A stretch of 64,000 nt of DNA from Scilla litardierei. Taxonomy: Eukaryota > Streptophyta > Magnoliopsida > Asparagales > Asparagaceae. The notes below the pieces were generated by a model. That model did no database searches. It worked only from the letters and a program-made list of their open reading frames with translations, and was not told where the DNA came from. The first letter of the stretch is position 1. Each line of letters opens with the position of its first letter. The position numbers and the translations under genes are program-made. The stretch spans positions 85,250,422-85,314,421 of the forward strand of contig CM061140.1 in assembly GCA_030789695.1 (NCBI GenBank), read 5' to 3'. Below, one piece after another: positions 36,853-48,387 of this stretch.

Positions 36853-37146
36853 AGGAAAGGAAGAGATGATGATGTGGCTCGTGTTCTAGGAGATCGCTCA
36901 GGCCGGGTGGTTGGTCTTGGATCAAATGGCTCTTAATCTCGGATCTTCGGTACACACAGAAGATTTGTCCCATCTCCTTCCTTTGATTCTGACGGTTCAT
37001 CACGTTCCAGTTCAAATATGGTGACGCGGAAGGAGTTTGAGAGGCAACATGAGGAAATTGAGAGGCAGCAACAGCAGCTTGATCAATATAGGTCTCTCTT
37101 AAACTTCCTCATGACACAGAACTGTACTCCAGAACAGCTTCAATAA
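36853..37146 (+). pseudogene. CACTA accessory transposase C-terminal remnant (Transposase_24/TNP1-like)
   Basis: Plus-strand frame with VARVLGDRSGRVVGLGS and, about 60 bp on in another frame, SPSFDSDGSS followed by VTRKEFERQHEEIERQQQQL and a helical end with LNFLMTQNC, stop at 37144-37146. The motif order (glycine-rich turn, basic segment, coiled coil) is what I know from the C-terminal exon of plant CACTA accessory transposases. A stop and a frameshift break it. Assignment is from memory of the family, not a search. Confidence 0.55.
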
Positions 37147-37299
37147 TTACAGGAAAACCCTCAATATCGAAACCTCTTCTTCCGCCCTCCTTAGTCTACT
37201 TTGTGTTAAAGACTTGTGTTTTTGTATTAATTAGTACCATGTGGTGTATTTTATTCTAAAGACTTAAACTTTTTTGTATCATGTAAATATTATCACGTT

Positions 37300-37861
37300 T
37301 GTTTTCAGCGGCACAAAAGTTATCACGTAAATATTATCATGTTTGTATTATGTAACTTTATTGTGTTAAACCCTCAATATTATCACGTTCGAAAGCGGCA
37401 CAAAATTTTTTGATTTTTATTTTTTTTAAAAATAAATTATTTAGTGGCGGTTTAGAACTGCCACCAATAAAATTTCAGCTTTTATTTTTCGTAAAATTTA
37501 AGATGTTATGGCGGTTTGAAACTGCTAGAAATGGATTTATTACAGTTCATTTTTATCAGTTCGAAACCGCTAGTACGTAAATGTATTTGTGGCGGTTCGT
37601 AACCGCGTGAATTAGTATATTTTGGCGGTTGTTTATAGTGGTTCAAAACTGAACGTAATTTTCGTTTGTGGCGGTTCGTAACCGCTAGAACGTGAATTTT
37701 CTGGCGGTTTGTTTTTTGCGGTTTGAAACCGCGAGTAACCTTGTTTCTCACGGCCTGTTTAGTAGCGGTTTGCATAACCGCCTGAAACGTTATTAGGTGC
37801 GGTTACGAACCGCTATAAACAAAATTTCGAACCGCCACAAATATACGCCTCCCTTGTAGTG
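37300..37861. repeat. Right subterminal repeats of CACTA
   Basis: A dense run of at least ten inverted motifs such as GGCGGTTCGTAACCGC, GCGGTTTGAAACCGC, GTGGCGGTTTAGAACTGCCAC and GCGGTTACGAACCGC up to the terminal repeat. Denser than on the left side. Confidence 0.88.
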
Positions 37862-39221
37862 TGTATGGCTTCTCCCAATCCCCAAATATCATCGCTAAAG
37901 CTTTCGATCTAGCCATCCATGCTTTGTGATATGATATTCTGATGTGTAACATGGTGTGAATGTCATCTTGTATTTCTGCGGGTGTCATATCAAGCTTTGT
38001 CTTCACCATTGGAATAATTTTGTAACTTATGAAAGATGATGTAGCTTGACTATAATCAGTATTTAGCGTGGGATTGTTGTAGGTGTGTGTAAAGGACCCT
38101 ACGGGCTACACACACACTAGAGGGGGGGGGGGGGGAATAGTGTAATGGCAAGCAAAGTTCTTAATTAAAAGTTACTGAAATTAAAGCACAATAAGCAGCA
38201 AAAATTAAACAGAGTGCTCAACAACAACAATCGCAAACACAAGGATTTTACCATGGTTCCCCAAAACTTGGGTACACCCAGCCATACCAACATTCACTAT
38301 AATTCCCACACAGAGAAGTGAATACAATCTCACACAGAGATACCTCACACAGATGATTCGGATTCTCACACAGATAAATCCTTACTCTCACACAGAGAGA
38401 CCTCACAAAGAGGATTTGTTCTCTCACACAGAAAGAACCAAACTCTCACAAAGAGAGTAACTCCCACAAAGAGAGTAACTAATTCTCACAAAGAGAATTA
38501 GGGTTTCGAACATAAAACAAAACGAAACAACACTTACCTATGCCTTGATATGATCTTACCAATGTGATGAAGATGGCATGCAAGTGAAACTCAAATGCTT
38601 GAGATGAGGCGTTGATTACACTTGATGATCTTTCTCTCTTCTAGGAATGACTCCTAACACTTCTCACTTGAGTGTATGAAATGAAGAGAAGAATGATGTT
38701 CTCCAAGAAAAGGAATGAGATTGAAATTCCTTTGAGAAATTCCCTAGAGCTTAGATGTTATAGCATGTGACAGATTAGGAGGGGCTATTGATTCTCAAAG
38801 ATATTCAATATTAACCAAGAGTTCTAAATGAACTAAGCCATCTCCTATATATAGGAAGCCAAGAAGACCCCATAAAACCAGCCAAAAAAACCAAAGGGAA
38901 GAAATCTGCAACGACTAAAATTTGGGCAGAAACGTCAGCGACAGTCGACTGATGATCAAATGACAGTTGACTGACCAACAACTATAAATCCCAATGGCTA
39001 TAAACTGAGCCAGGACAGTCGATTGTAGAAGACTACACAGACGACTGTAAAACAGACAGTCGACTGCATATCCTTCATCAGGTGACTGTTGCAGGGGATG
39101 AAAATAAAACAGAGAGATGCAATTTTTGCAGGCGACTGTAAATATACAGGCGAAAGTAAATACTTCATCAGTTGACTGACTTGCAAATTGGGATGAAACC
39201 CAGAAAATGCAAGTTGTGCAC

Positions 39222-40758
39222 TGCCATGCGTTTATATTTTATATATTCACGCACGTCTTCTCCGTGATTTCCCGTCGTTTTTCGTTGTTTTGAGTCCGTC
39301 CTTTTGTTATTTTTAGTTCATTTTCACTTTCTTGTGTTTGTGTGCTTTTGCAGGATATTGCTGCCGCAGGGGACATACAAGGCCACATCATGAGTCCTCG
39401 GAGCAACGAGAGGTGCCCCACGAGATCCTGAGAGCCAATCGTCAAGATATATCACGTATCAGCTCTCAACCGTTCAGGTGGACAGATCCACCCGATCGGT
39501 TCATGCAGCCATATCAGACACAAGGAAGAAGCAACTCCACCCGATCGGTTCAGTGATTGGGTGGATGCGACACAGCTTTCTGTTTTTGAGTGCCAAAGTT
39601 TACCCGATCGGTTGACTTGCCAACCTATCGGGTCACATGTAGAAGATTCTTACCAAGCTCGAGAACCCAACGACTCACCCGATCGGTTCAGCGATTGGGA
39701 GAAAATTATCAGAAGCTGAAGACCAAAATCCCCGCTGCCTCACCCGATCGGGTGGACGTCTATTTTTGTCTTTTAGTGGGATATTCCCTGGCATCTTGCC
39801 AAAATGTATAAATAGGGCTAGGTTTCCCAGAAAACGTAATCCCCATTTTCTTAAGCATTTTTAGGGATTTTGGCTGCCGAGAATTTATTTCTATTTGTAA
39901 GTTTCTTGATCGTTCTAATACTTTGATATTGCGTTTATACTATCGTTTGCTACAGTAATCTATTGCTTGATTTAGATTTTGATGGCTAAAATTTGTTTTG
40001 TTGAATCTCATGCCATGATTAGTGAGTAGTTCTTAAATCTGGGACATTGGTCGAAGCCTCTTTGTGGGTTCTCCCTAGAACGACCATATGATTAGGGATT
40101 CGATAAGATATAGGTATTTAGATGGTTACGCGGGGGCGTTTTATTGTCATTGGCGGGAGAAAGACCGCCCTTGACCGTCGGGCCAAGGGGAAATAAAACG
40201 GGAGTTTGATTCTCTAGCCACAGCTCACACCCCTAGCGTAGACATTGATTACTCGCGCATGGGAACGGATTGGATGAAATGTCGGGAACAATCGTTGCGA
40301 GCTTAGTGCTCCCGGAGTCGGTCGGTGCTGGACATGGGAATGCCCATCGTCCAAAACCGGGTAGACTTAGCGTATCATCCTGGGCATCGACCGGAATATC
40401 GGGCCCATGGGACTCTAGGTGCCACTTTTAGAGGCAACGTCTCACCACTAAACCCTAGAATCCGATCACATTCCTATCCGTCGGTCGTAATAGTGAGAAC
40501 TCATGATAGGGTGGAAGCCAAAGTCATAGGTTACCTTTTTATATCTTACACCTTTTCCATAGTTTAACATCGTGACAACCACCAAGAGATTAGACTAGCT
40601 CACCCACCGGGTGATCCGGTTCCTCATTGTTAACAAGCACAACACACGCCTCCCCGTGTTCGACACCCAAGCCACACTTTGACAATGTGCGCTTGCGGTT
40701 TACAAATTTTAATCCTGGTATCCCCGTCCTAACTTGAGTGCAAACGGACGGGAGGTCA
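39222..40758 (+). repeat. 5' LTR of Athila element 2
   Basis: 1537 bp, from TGCCATGCG to GGAGGTCA. A palindrome-like start region (GCGTTTATATT...CACGCACG) is shared with the 3' LTR and with element 3. Contains about ten CCGATCGG-type motifs (39465-39755). Relative to the 3' LTR it lacks 20 bp between two copies of CGATCGGGTG near 39752, a repeat-mediated deletion. A TATAAATAG box at 39807-39815 precedes the likely transcript start. Confidence 0.93.
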
Positions 40759-40765
40759 AGCTTTA

Positions 40766-40783
40766 TGGCGTCGTTGCTGGGGA
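40766..40783 (+). other. Primer binding site, tRNA-Asp type
   Basis: TGGCGTCGTTGCTGGGGA, 7 bp after the 5' LTR; two C-to-T differences from the tRNA-Asp complement used by Athila elements. Confidence 0.85.
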
Positions 40784-41030
40784 GGCAACGTGCTTGTTAC
40801 ATTTAGGACCCTGTCATCCCCGAAACTAGCTCACCTCCTTACCCCGTGATCATTTTCACATTCTTCAACCTTTTTAATTTTACTTGGACATATTGTAAAT
40901 ATTCGTTGTAGATGGTTGGTAGACTATTACATGGAAATTTTCACCCTCGCCACCATTACTATCATTTCTATATTCTTTTGTGCCACTGATATTTTTCTCT
41001 AGGTATGTATCTTTATTGATCAGGTATTAT

Positions 41031-42538
41031 GGATTACACTATATGGACCACAGATTTTGATCAAAGTGCTCAGATGGGAGAATACTTTTTTGATCAGAGT
41101 ACTCAAATGGGAGAATAATATTTTGATGAGAGTGCTCAGACGGGAGAATACCTTTTGGATGGGATGCATGCTTCCATGTGGACCACAGATTTTGTTCAGA
41201 ACGCTCAGACGGGAGATCACCTTCTTAATGAGATGCTTGCACATCAGATTGAAATGCAAGCCAAGATTGAAAGGGGTGATTTTCTATTGGAATCGGTGAA
41301 AAGAGACCTTGAAACCAAGGCTCTCATGCCTAAGGCTGCAATGATTTCCAAAGATATCAGTTCTGCTTCTTCATCTTATGGGCAAGAATCATCGCCCCTT
41401 ATATTACCAGAGCAAGAATGTGCCATCGTCGATCCCACATCCTACGATACAGCATTGCATATGAAGAGTGGATAGACGAAGAGACAGTGGAGGAAGCAGA
41501 AATTGAATCATATGCGCCCCCAGAGGAGGACACATTTCAGAACTTATTGGAGGGCCTCTTGGAGTCAGTGAGGTTCACCGGTTCAGTTAGCGTTACAGCA
41601 GGCGATGCATTTGAGCTACAATTTGTAGATTTTGTTATGAACCATGTTTCGGCTGCGGGAACAATTGAGGAAGACGTCCATGTTAGTCTTGAGGGGGATA
41701 AACTACATTTCTGGATTCCTTACGGGCATTCTCCTTCGCATGATACATCCCCACAAGTTGACACACATGAGCAGCCAGCATCACCATTCCAGAGAGAGAG
41801 AGCCTACATTGATAGTTGATGAGGAGGCCTTACACACGGAGCCAGAGCTTATCGACAAGGAGGTCGTGCATGGAGACGAGAACACAGCCATTCATGAGGA
41901 TCCCGAACACTATCATCCTCCATTAGCTTCCGCAGCCACCTCATACTTCCACTGACACCGAGGACTATCCCACAGAGCTTACTGCTCCCACCCAGGGAGA
42001 TATTTCTACACATCCCATTTCTGAGTCATGTATTCCATTTGATATTTATTTTGATTCAGATATTCTTGACACATCGTACCTTTTGCAACACACGTACGAT
42101 TATGTATCAGAGGTATGCTTGGACGTGTCATATCTAAACGAACCTGTCGAGGAAGTCCACACCTATGGTCCAGATCTACCTGAGCAGCTGATGAAGGACA
42201 CCACGGAGATATCTATCACAGCACAAGATGATATTGAATTATTTCCAGGGAAGCATCGTCCACCACTATTTATTTCATATATTTCTATAGACGATCCTCT
42301 TTGGAATACTTTTATTATGAGGGTGAAATTTTTGCAGCGAACTGATGCATCCTATTCTCTACAAGGTACAGGTGGAGTCCCTGTGGGAATGCTGGAGGAT
42401 GCACTGCTGGAGTTCGTAGGTTTTCGTGGATACACACGCCTGGCGGAGCCATGGAAGGAGCAGTTGGAGCAGTTGCCTGTACCAGCAAAGATACTAGATC
42501 CGCCTTTTGCTATAGGTGATATCAACCCAGTACTGTAG
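41031..42538 (+). pseudogene. Unrecognised acidic ORF in Athila element 2
   Basis: The first ATG after the PBS is at 41031. The frame runs with two apparent frameshifts (near 41470 and 41810) and an early TAA near 41116, ending TAG after IGDINPVL at 42538. The N-terminal part holds three and a half 33-bp tandem repeats (41058-41160; residues FDQSAQMGEY, FDQSTQMGE, FDESAQTGEY). The middle part is very acidic (DEETVEEAEIES); the C-terminal part is predicted globular (PPLFISYISIDDPLWNTF, EPWKEQLEQLPVP). I know no family for it. It occupies the place of gag, but no zinc knuckle or gag motif is seen. It might be a highly diverged or captured gene. Confidence 0.55.
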
Positions 42539-44379
42539 CAATAGCGTTAAATTTTATGCTTTCAATAAACACGAATCCTCTCGACAGCGATAGATCCGTC
42601 TTTTTGTTTGTTTTTCATGATTTTTCCGTTTCTTTGCCTGTGCCACTCTCTTCTGAGGAGGATGAGGAGCCTTCCGGTCATGCACCTTGATTTCCCTTTT
42701 TTCTGATTTCCCCTAGCCATTTTTTCTGATTCACCATGATCATATCTTTTTTCAGGCATTGTCGAGATCAGCTTGGGGGAAATTAATATTTTGTGATTGT
42801 TGTCGTGTCACATGTTTGTTGTGTGCTTGTTATATGTGTTCGTGTGTATGTCTTTTGTATAGTTGGTTTTGGTATTTATTTTCTTTATTTTTCTACGTCT
42901 CGTTTTGTGTGTTTTTTCATGTTTTTCCCGTTCCTTTGTCGGTGCATACTTCGCTCCCATCTTTCGTTGCCCTCTCGCATTTATTCCTATTGCATTGAGA
43001 GCAATGCAATGTTTAGCTTGGGAGAGTCGCACTATGTGCGTCAGTCGTGTCTTTTACACTTTTCTGAGTCGTTTTCGTCGTGTTTTTCTTTTTCTTTCCT
43101 TCATTTTATTCTCCCTCTCCTAGAGATGACCTCACATGATGAAACTGCCACTTAAACCACACACACACTTAGCTAAGCAACGACACATATCTTCACTAAC
43201 CCTAGGAAGCCGAGTTCTATTGCATTTTATGCTCCGCGGGTTCACTTTGCTTTTTGTGTTGAGTTATGTGTTGTGTTGAGTTATGTGTTGTGATTAGCTA
43301 GTTGGTGTGTTTCTAGGTCGTGATTTTGTTTTATATGCCTATCCTTGGATGAACCCTAGACTATCATGCTTCAATTTCGAATATACGGTATATTGCCTCT
43401 ACTTTCTGCTTCATTATGCATGAATCATCTATATATTTACGCTTCAAATCGCATGTGTCGGGACTCTACCAATAGGACTAGGATAACCCATGTTGCTTAC
43501 GCTCTGATCTGCGAAAAATTTCCTTTCGCCTAAGTGTTTAGAATTCAAATTCTTTTTTGTTTTACTTGGTGCAAATCCCCTCGTCGTGTACATTACTTCC
43601 ACTTGGAAGAGTACACAATTTTGCCACTTACTAGCGCATCGTTCTCCCGCTTTTGGAGAATGCGCATTATCCCACTTCCAAAAGAAAAAAAGAAAAGAAG
43701 GAAAAAGAAAATTCAAAAAGAAAAAAAAGAGAGAAAAGAAAAAAAAATATATAGCCAAAATCCAAAAAAATATACAAATATCCAAACCTCAAAAAAAATC
43801 TTCTGTTGTGAATATTACTCCTACCGCCATGAATAAAGGGAAGGCGAGAATTTGCACCAAGTGCTCTCCTCCACACATACTCAACCCCTTTCGTTTTCGA
43901 ACACACTTGGCATATGAGCTTTCTAGCAATCATCTAGGCAATCGTGCGGTGATTTCCTAGTTTCTAGCAGTAGAGTCCCTGACATATGATATGTTTCCAT
44001 TCTTACTCTATTCTCATGCAGGCTTGAACTTTTATTCGCCGCTAACTCGAACTGATTCGATATTTGGGTCATTCCATGGATATGTGTATATGGAGCTTGA
44101 TTGCATGATTTAGATAGCAACACCGTTGGCTAGCTCACAACCACACTCACTTGCGCTTCACCGCGTGGACCCACGACACGAGTATGGACTCGTATTCCTG
44201 GGCTTAGTGCTATGCTTCTCGCGTGCTTGCTTAGTGTATAGTGTTGGTTTTTGTTGGCTCTGACAGGTAATTTAGGATTTCCTTTTCTCTTTCTATTTCT
44301 TTCTTTCTATTTTCCCCTCCGAGCTCCTACTCTCACTCGTCTTCCTCGAGGACGAGGAAGGGTTCAGCTTGGGGGATTT
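42539..44379 (+). other. 3' noncoding region of Athila element 2
   Basis: Matches, in inverse orientation, 58692-60300 of element 3. Contains AGCTTGGGGGA-like tracts at about 42770, 43012 and 44366 (the last is the purine tract at the 3' LTR), a GCATTG..CAATGC hairpin at 42994-43010, poly-A-rich sequence at 43680-43800, and no ORF I support. Confidence 0.75.
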
Positions 44380-45938
44380 TGACGTGCGTTTATATTTTAT
44401 ATATTCACGCACGTCTTCTCCGTGATTTCCCGTCGTTTTTCGTTGTTTTGAGTCTGTCCTTTTGTGATTTTTAGTTCCTTTTCACTTTCGTTGTGTTTGT
44501 GTGCTTTTGCAGGATATTGCTGTCGCAGGGGACATAAAAGGCCACATCATTAGTCCTCGGAGCAACGGGAGGTGCCACACGAGATCCTGAGAGCCAATTG
44601 TCAAGATATATCACGTATCAGCTCTCAACCGATCGGGTGGATAGACCCACCTGATCGGTCCAAGCAGCCGTATCAGACAGAAGGAAGAAGCAACTCCACC
44701 CGATCGGTTCAGTGATCGGGTGGATGCGATGCAGCTCTCTGTTTTTGAGTGCCAAAGTTCACCCGATCGGTTGACAAGTCAACCGATCGAGTCACATGTA
44801 GCAGGTTCTTCCCAAGCTCGAGAACCCAACGAATCACCCGATCGGTTCAGCGATCAGGTGAAAATTTTCAGAAGCTGAAGACCAAAATCCCCGCTGCCTC
44901 ACCCGATCGGGTGAAGTTTCAACCGATCGGGTGGACGTCTATTTTTTTCTTTTAGTGGGAATATTCCCTGGCATCTTGCCAAAATGTATAAATAGGGCTA
45001 GGTTTCCCAGAAAACGTAATCCCCATTTTCTTAAGCACTTTTTAGGGATTTTGGCTGCTGAGAATTTATTTCTGTTTGTAAGTTTCTTGATCGTTCTAAT
45101 ACTTTGATATTACGTTTATACTATCGTTTTCTACAATAATCTACTGCTTGATTTAGATTTTGATGGCTAAAATTTGTTTTGTTGAATCTCATGCCATGAT
45201 TAGTGAGTAGTTCTTAAATCTGGGACATTGGTGGAAGCCCCTTCGTGGCTTCTCCCTAGAACGACCATATGATTAGGGATTCGATAGGATATATGGATTA
45301 AATGGTTACGCGGGGGCGTTTTATTTTCATTGGTGGGAGAAAGACCGCCCTTGACCGTCGGGCCAAGGGGAAATAAAACGGGAGTTTGTTCCTCTAGACA
45401 CAGCTCACACCCCTAGCGTAGACATTGATTCCTCACGCGTGGGAACAACTTGGATGAAATGTCGGGAACAATCGTTGTGAGCTTAGTGCTCCCGGAGTCG
45501 GTCGGTGCTGGACATGGAAATGCCCATCGTCCGAAACCGGGTAGACCTAGCGTATTATCCTGGGCATCGACCAGAATATCAAGCCCATGGGACGCTAGGT
45601 ACCACTTTTAGAGGCAATGTCTCACTGCTAAACCCTAGAATCCGATCACATTCCTATCCGTCGGTCGTAATATTGAGAACTCATGATAGGACAGAAGCCA
45701 AAGTCCTAGGTTACCTTTTTATATCTTACACCTTTTCCATAGTTTAACATCGTGACAACTACCAAGAGATTAGGCTAGCTCACCCATCGGTTGATCCGGT
45801 TCCTCATTGTTGACAAGCACAACACACGCCTCCCCGTGTTCGATCCCCAAGCCACACTTCGACACCGTGCGCTTGCGGTTTACAAATTTTAATCCTAGTA
45901 TCCCCGTCCCGATTTGAGTGCAAACGGACGGGAGGTCA
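44380..45938 (+). repeat. 3' LTR of Athila element 2
   Basis: 1559 bp, TGACGTGCG to GGAGGTCA, very similar to the 5' LTR with scattered substitutions. It keeps the 20 bp missing from the 5' copy. The CCGATCGG motif array is at 44625-44935. Confidence 0.93.
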
Positions 45939-46595
45939 TGCACAGACGACTGTAGATCAATTTCCAGGTGACTGTAAATTGAACATCAGTCAACTGATGT
46001 GAAAATTTCAAGAAAAGTCAATAAAAATGTTGATTTGATCAATGCACCACAGTTGACTGTAGAAGGCTTGACAGGCGACTGGAATCACCCAGTCGACTGT
46101 AAAACCTTCATCAGGCGACTATTGGAGAGTCAGAAACTCCAATTGAGTCTTTGGGCAAGATGAACCTATTGGGTTGGAATCTATGATAATCCTAAGTCTC
46201 ATTAAGATGGTTAAATGCATATGCATGAGAGTATGACCATCCATCAAGGCATTACAATAATCATATACTCAAAAAGAGAAATGCAAGTAAAAGAAATTAC
46301 ATGGATTACATATTGCATCTCCTAGAGTCTAAGTCATCAAGCTCATGATACCTTGATGCTCCCAATCATCTCCAAGCTTTGGCACCTCTTGATGAGCTTC
46401 CCTTCATTAAGCTCCAAGCTTTGTCATTGCTCCTCTAGATGTCCATCCATCATCATGCTCCAAGCATTATGCTTTGTCTCATCAACATATAATCATTAAA
46501 TTAAACTGAGACTAAAACATAAGATTGATTAGCACACTAACATAATGTATTGATCATCATCAAAACAATGTCATTCTTGAACCCAAGAACTAACA

Positions 46596-46990
46596 ATCTT
46601 CCCCCTTTGATGATGACAATCCATTATATCAAAATGTAATAAACATTGAAATAAACAATGTGGGCTAACAAAACTCCCCCAATCAATATGCAAATGTGCA
46701 TAAACATGCAAAGCACAAAACATATTGATGGGTGTTATGCAAAAACATACCAATTGATAATAATGCATCAAAAGCATAATGTATATTTTTACATAACTCA
46801 TTTCTCTACCCCATTGGCATATCCAAAAGATGGGTAATAGCCAAATATGAAAACCAAGGGCAAGAGAAATAACCATCCCATATGCATGAAAATAATGTTA
46901 AAGACATTCAATGTGACATATGAGTGGAAAAATAATGCTAGCAAGCAAAAATTCCATACTGTTATTTGATATGCAGCATGATGAGTGGAA
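46596..46990 (-). other. 3' internal end and polypurine tract of minus-strand copia
   Basis: On the minus strand CATCATCAAAGGGGGAAGAT lies directly before the LTR start TGTTAG, a textbook polypurine tract. A second GATTGGGGGAG tract is at about 46682-46672. No coding sequence. The left limit of the plus-strand copia element within 46950-47070 is not certain. Confidence 0.8.
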
Positions 46991-47073
46991 AAATAAGTCT
47001 ATCCATACTGTTTTCAAAAACGCTTTCCGCTGCAAAGTACTATAAGAGTACTGTTATTTGATAAAGTGATGGG

Positions 47074-47154
47074 GAAATATTGAAAGTTGTTCTAGATGGC
47101 GATTGGGATCGTAATGACTTTTTCGATTCTAGAACAACATCTTCAATATTTTTC
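47074..47154 (+). other. Leader stem-loop upstream of copia gag
   Basis: Left arm 47074-47096 and right arm 47128-47154 pair over GAAATATTGAA and TTGTTCTAGA with a small bulge, leaving a 31-base loop that starts TGGCGATTGGG. It lies in the untranslated leader, about 330 bases before the gag ATG. Confidence 0.75.
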
Positions 47155-47484
47155 GAAAGTAACTTATCAAATATACTAATATCATTCCAAGTGGGATTTT
47201 TCCAAGTGGGAGTGATATTACACTAGTCTGAAATTTCCACATTCGATTGATTCAGCGTCTCAATGGATCATGCTTCGGCCAGTGGTCTTTTGGACTAGTT
47301 TGTGGGACACCTCGGCTCTGTCTGGGGGTAGTGAACCATGGACTAGCCATTCCCCTGGTCGGTCCGCTGGCCGAGACTGCTGAAATATGAAAATGTCTAA
47401 AATGATGGCTATAAATATGAAATTTATGCAATGTTTTTTGATCGAACATTCGTTTTATGTCTTTTGCAGCATTTTAAAGCTAAA

Positions 47485-48387
47485 ATGTCTTCTGCCGCTA
47501 AGAACATCATCGCTGAGTTGAACAAAGGTGAAAAACTCAACGGCGATAATTACAACCTATGGTCCATAAAGATACAATATGTTCTAGAGGAGCAAGATGT
47601 GCTCGAAACTCTAAAGAACATAATGATTGAACCTGAATTGGGCACTACGGCCCAACACAGAAGAGACAAGGAAGCTTTTGATGCTTGGTCTCGGAAGAAC
47701 AAGATTGCTCGCATTACGTTGCTATCAAGTATGGCAGATGACATAATGCGGATCTTCCGAGAGCCTGACCTAGCCATGGACATATAGTCCAAGCTAGAGG
47801 AGAAGTTTGGTGGCACCTCGGTGTCCAAACTTCGTTCTTTAACTATAAGATTCGATTCGTACAAGAAACGTCCAGATCATTCCATGGGGAAGCATCTGCG
47901 ACATATGGCGAATCTCATCTCAGAGTTAAAGGATGCATGTCATGTGCTCACTAATGAGAAACAAATCCAAGCAGTCATACGTTCCCTACCAAATGGGTGG
48001 GACCAAATGAAGATGCATCTCACTCATAATGAGAGCATCAAGAACTTCAGCGATGTTTCTAAGCACCTCAAGTTAGAGGAAGAGCGGCTTGCGGCCGCCA
48101 AGCCAAGTGCAGAAGTGCACATGGTTGCTAGTTCCTCACACGGGGGAAAGAAACGGAAAAATCATTTGAAGTTTACTAATGAACGTAATAAGCAACCAGA
48201 GTCTACCAAGAAACCCAAACATAAGGGTGGGCACAAGAAATGGCACAAGAAGAAGGACTTGAAGAAGATCAAGTGTTTCAAGTGCAACAAGTTAGGTCAC
48301 TATGCTCGTTCGTGTACGAGTGGAGGTGACGAGGTAACTTGTAATAATACTAGTTACATATGTTTTCTAGTTCAATATTTCTTGTAA
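47485..48387 (+). pseudogene. Copia gag, one stop codon
   Basis: Capsid protein. ATG at 47485 (MSSAAKNIIAELN), retrotransposon gag domain (LNGDNYNLWSIKIQYVLEE), basic linker and CCHC zinc knuckle (CFKCNKLGHYARSC, about 48270). A TAG at 47786-47788 interrupts it where related proteins have glutamine (consistent with CAG to TAG). The frame ends at 48387; pol continues in another frame, so a one-base indel near 48360 separates what is normally a single gag-pol frame in copia elements. Confidence 0.93.

Larger units (their letters stand above)
30978..37861 (+). mobile_element. CACTA (En/Spm-type) DNA transposon, defective
   Basis: Begins CACTACAAAAG and ends CCCTTGTAGTG, the diagnostic CACTA terminal inverted repeats, flanked by TGT on both sides (30975-30977 and 37862-37864). 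Copy A of the MULE shows the empty site (CCTCTTGTATGGC in reverse complement). Both ends carry subterminal arrays of GCGGTTCGNAACCGC-type inverted motifs. The 6.9-kb body has no intact transposase, only a remnant of the 3' end of a plus-strand gene. Confidence 0.95.
39222..45938 (+). mobile_element. Non-autonomous Athila-family element (element 2)
   Basis: Complete 6717-bp element: LTRs 39222-40758 and 44380-45938, PBS 40766-40783, purine tract before 44380, and target duplication TGCAC (39217-39221 and 45939-45943). The equivalent site in the other copia LTR (54857 onward) is empty. LTRs and the 3' noncoding region match Athila element 3, but there is no gag, RT, integrase or env-like gene. 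The interior has one unrecognised, frameshifted ORF. It looks like a large retrotransposon derivative mobilised by its relatives. Confidence 0.95.
38088..46595 (-). repeat. 3' LTR of minus-strand copia, split by Athila element 2
   Basis: Pieces 38088-39221 and 45939-46595, about 1.79 kb joined, matching 53667-55531. Contains a G-run of about 14 (38124-38137), an array of small hairpins with CTCACACAGAGAG (38320-38510) and CAGTCGACTG-type motifs (38940-39180, 45944-46130). It differs from the 5' LTR by substitutions and by a deletion in the CAGTCGACTG part (near 39120-39180). Confidence 0.9.

Noticed and set aside
38320..38510. CRISPR-like or satellite array
   Set aside because: Units vary in length and fold on themselves; it is part of a plant copia LTR and appears equally in its partner LTR.
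43444..43960. ORFs of 90-125 codons on both strands near 43.6 kb
   Set aside because: They come from A-rich and T-rich low-complexity sequence in the Athila 3' noncoding region.
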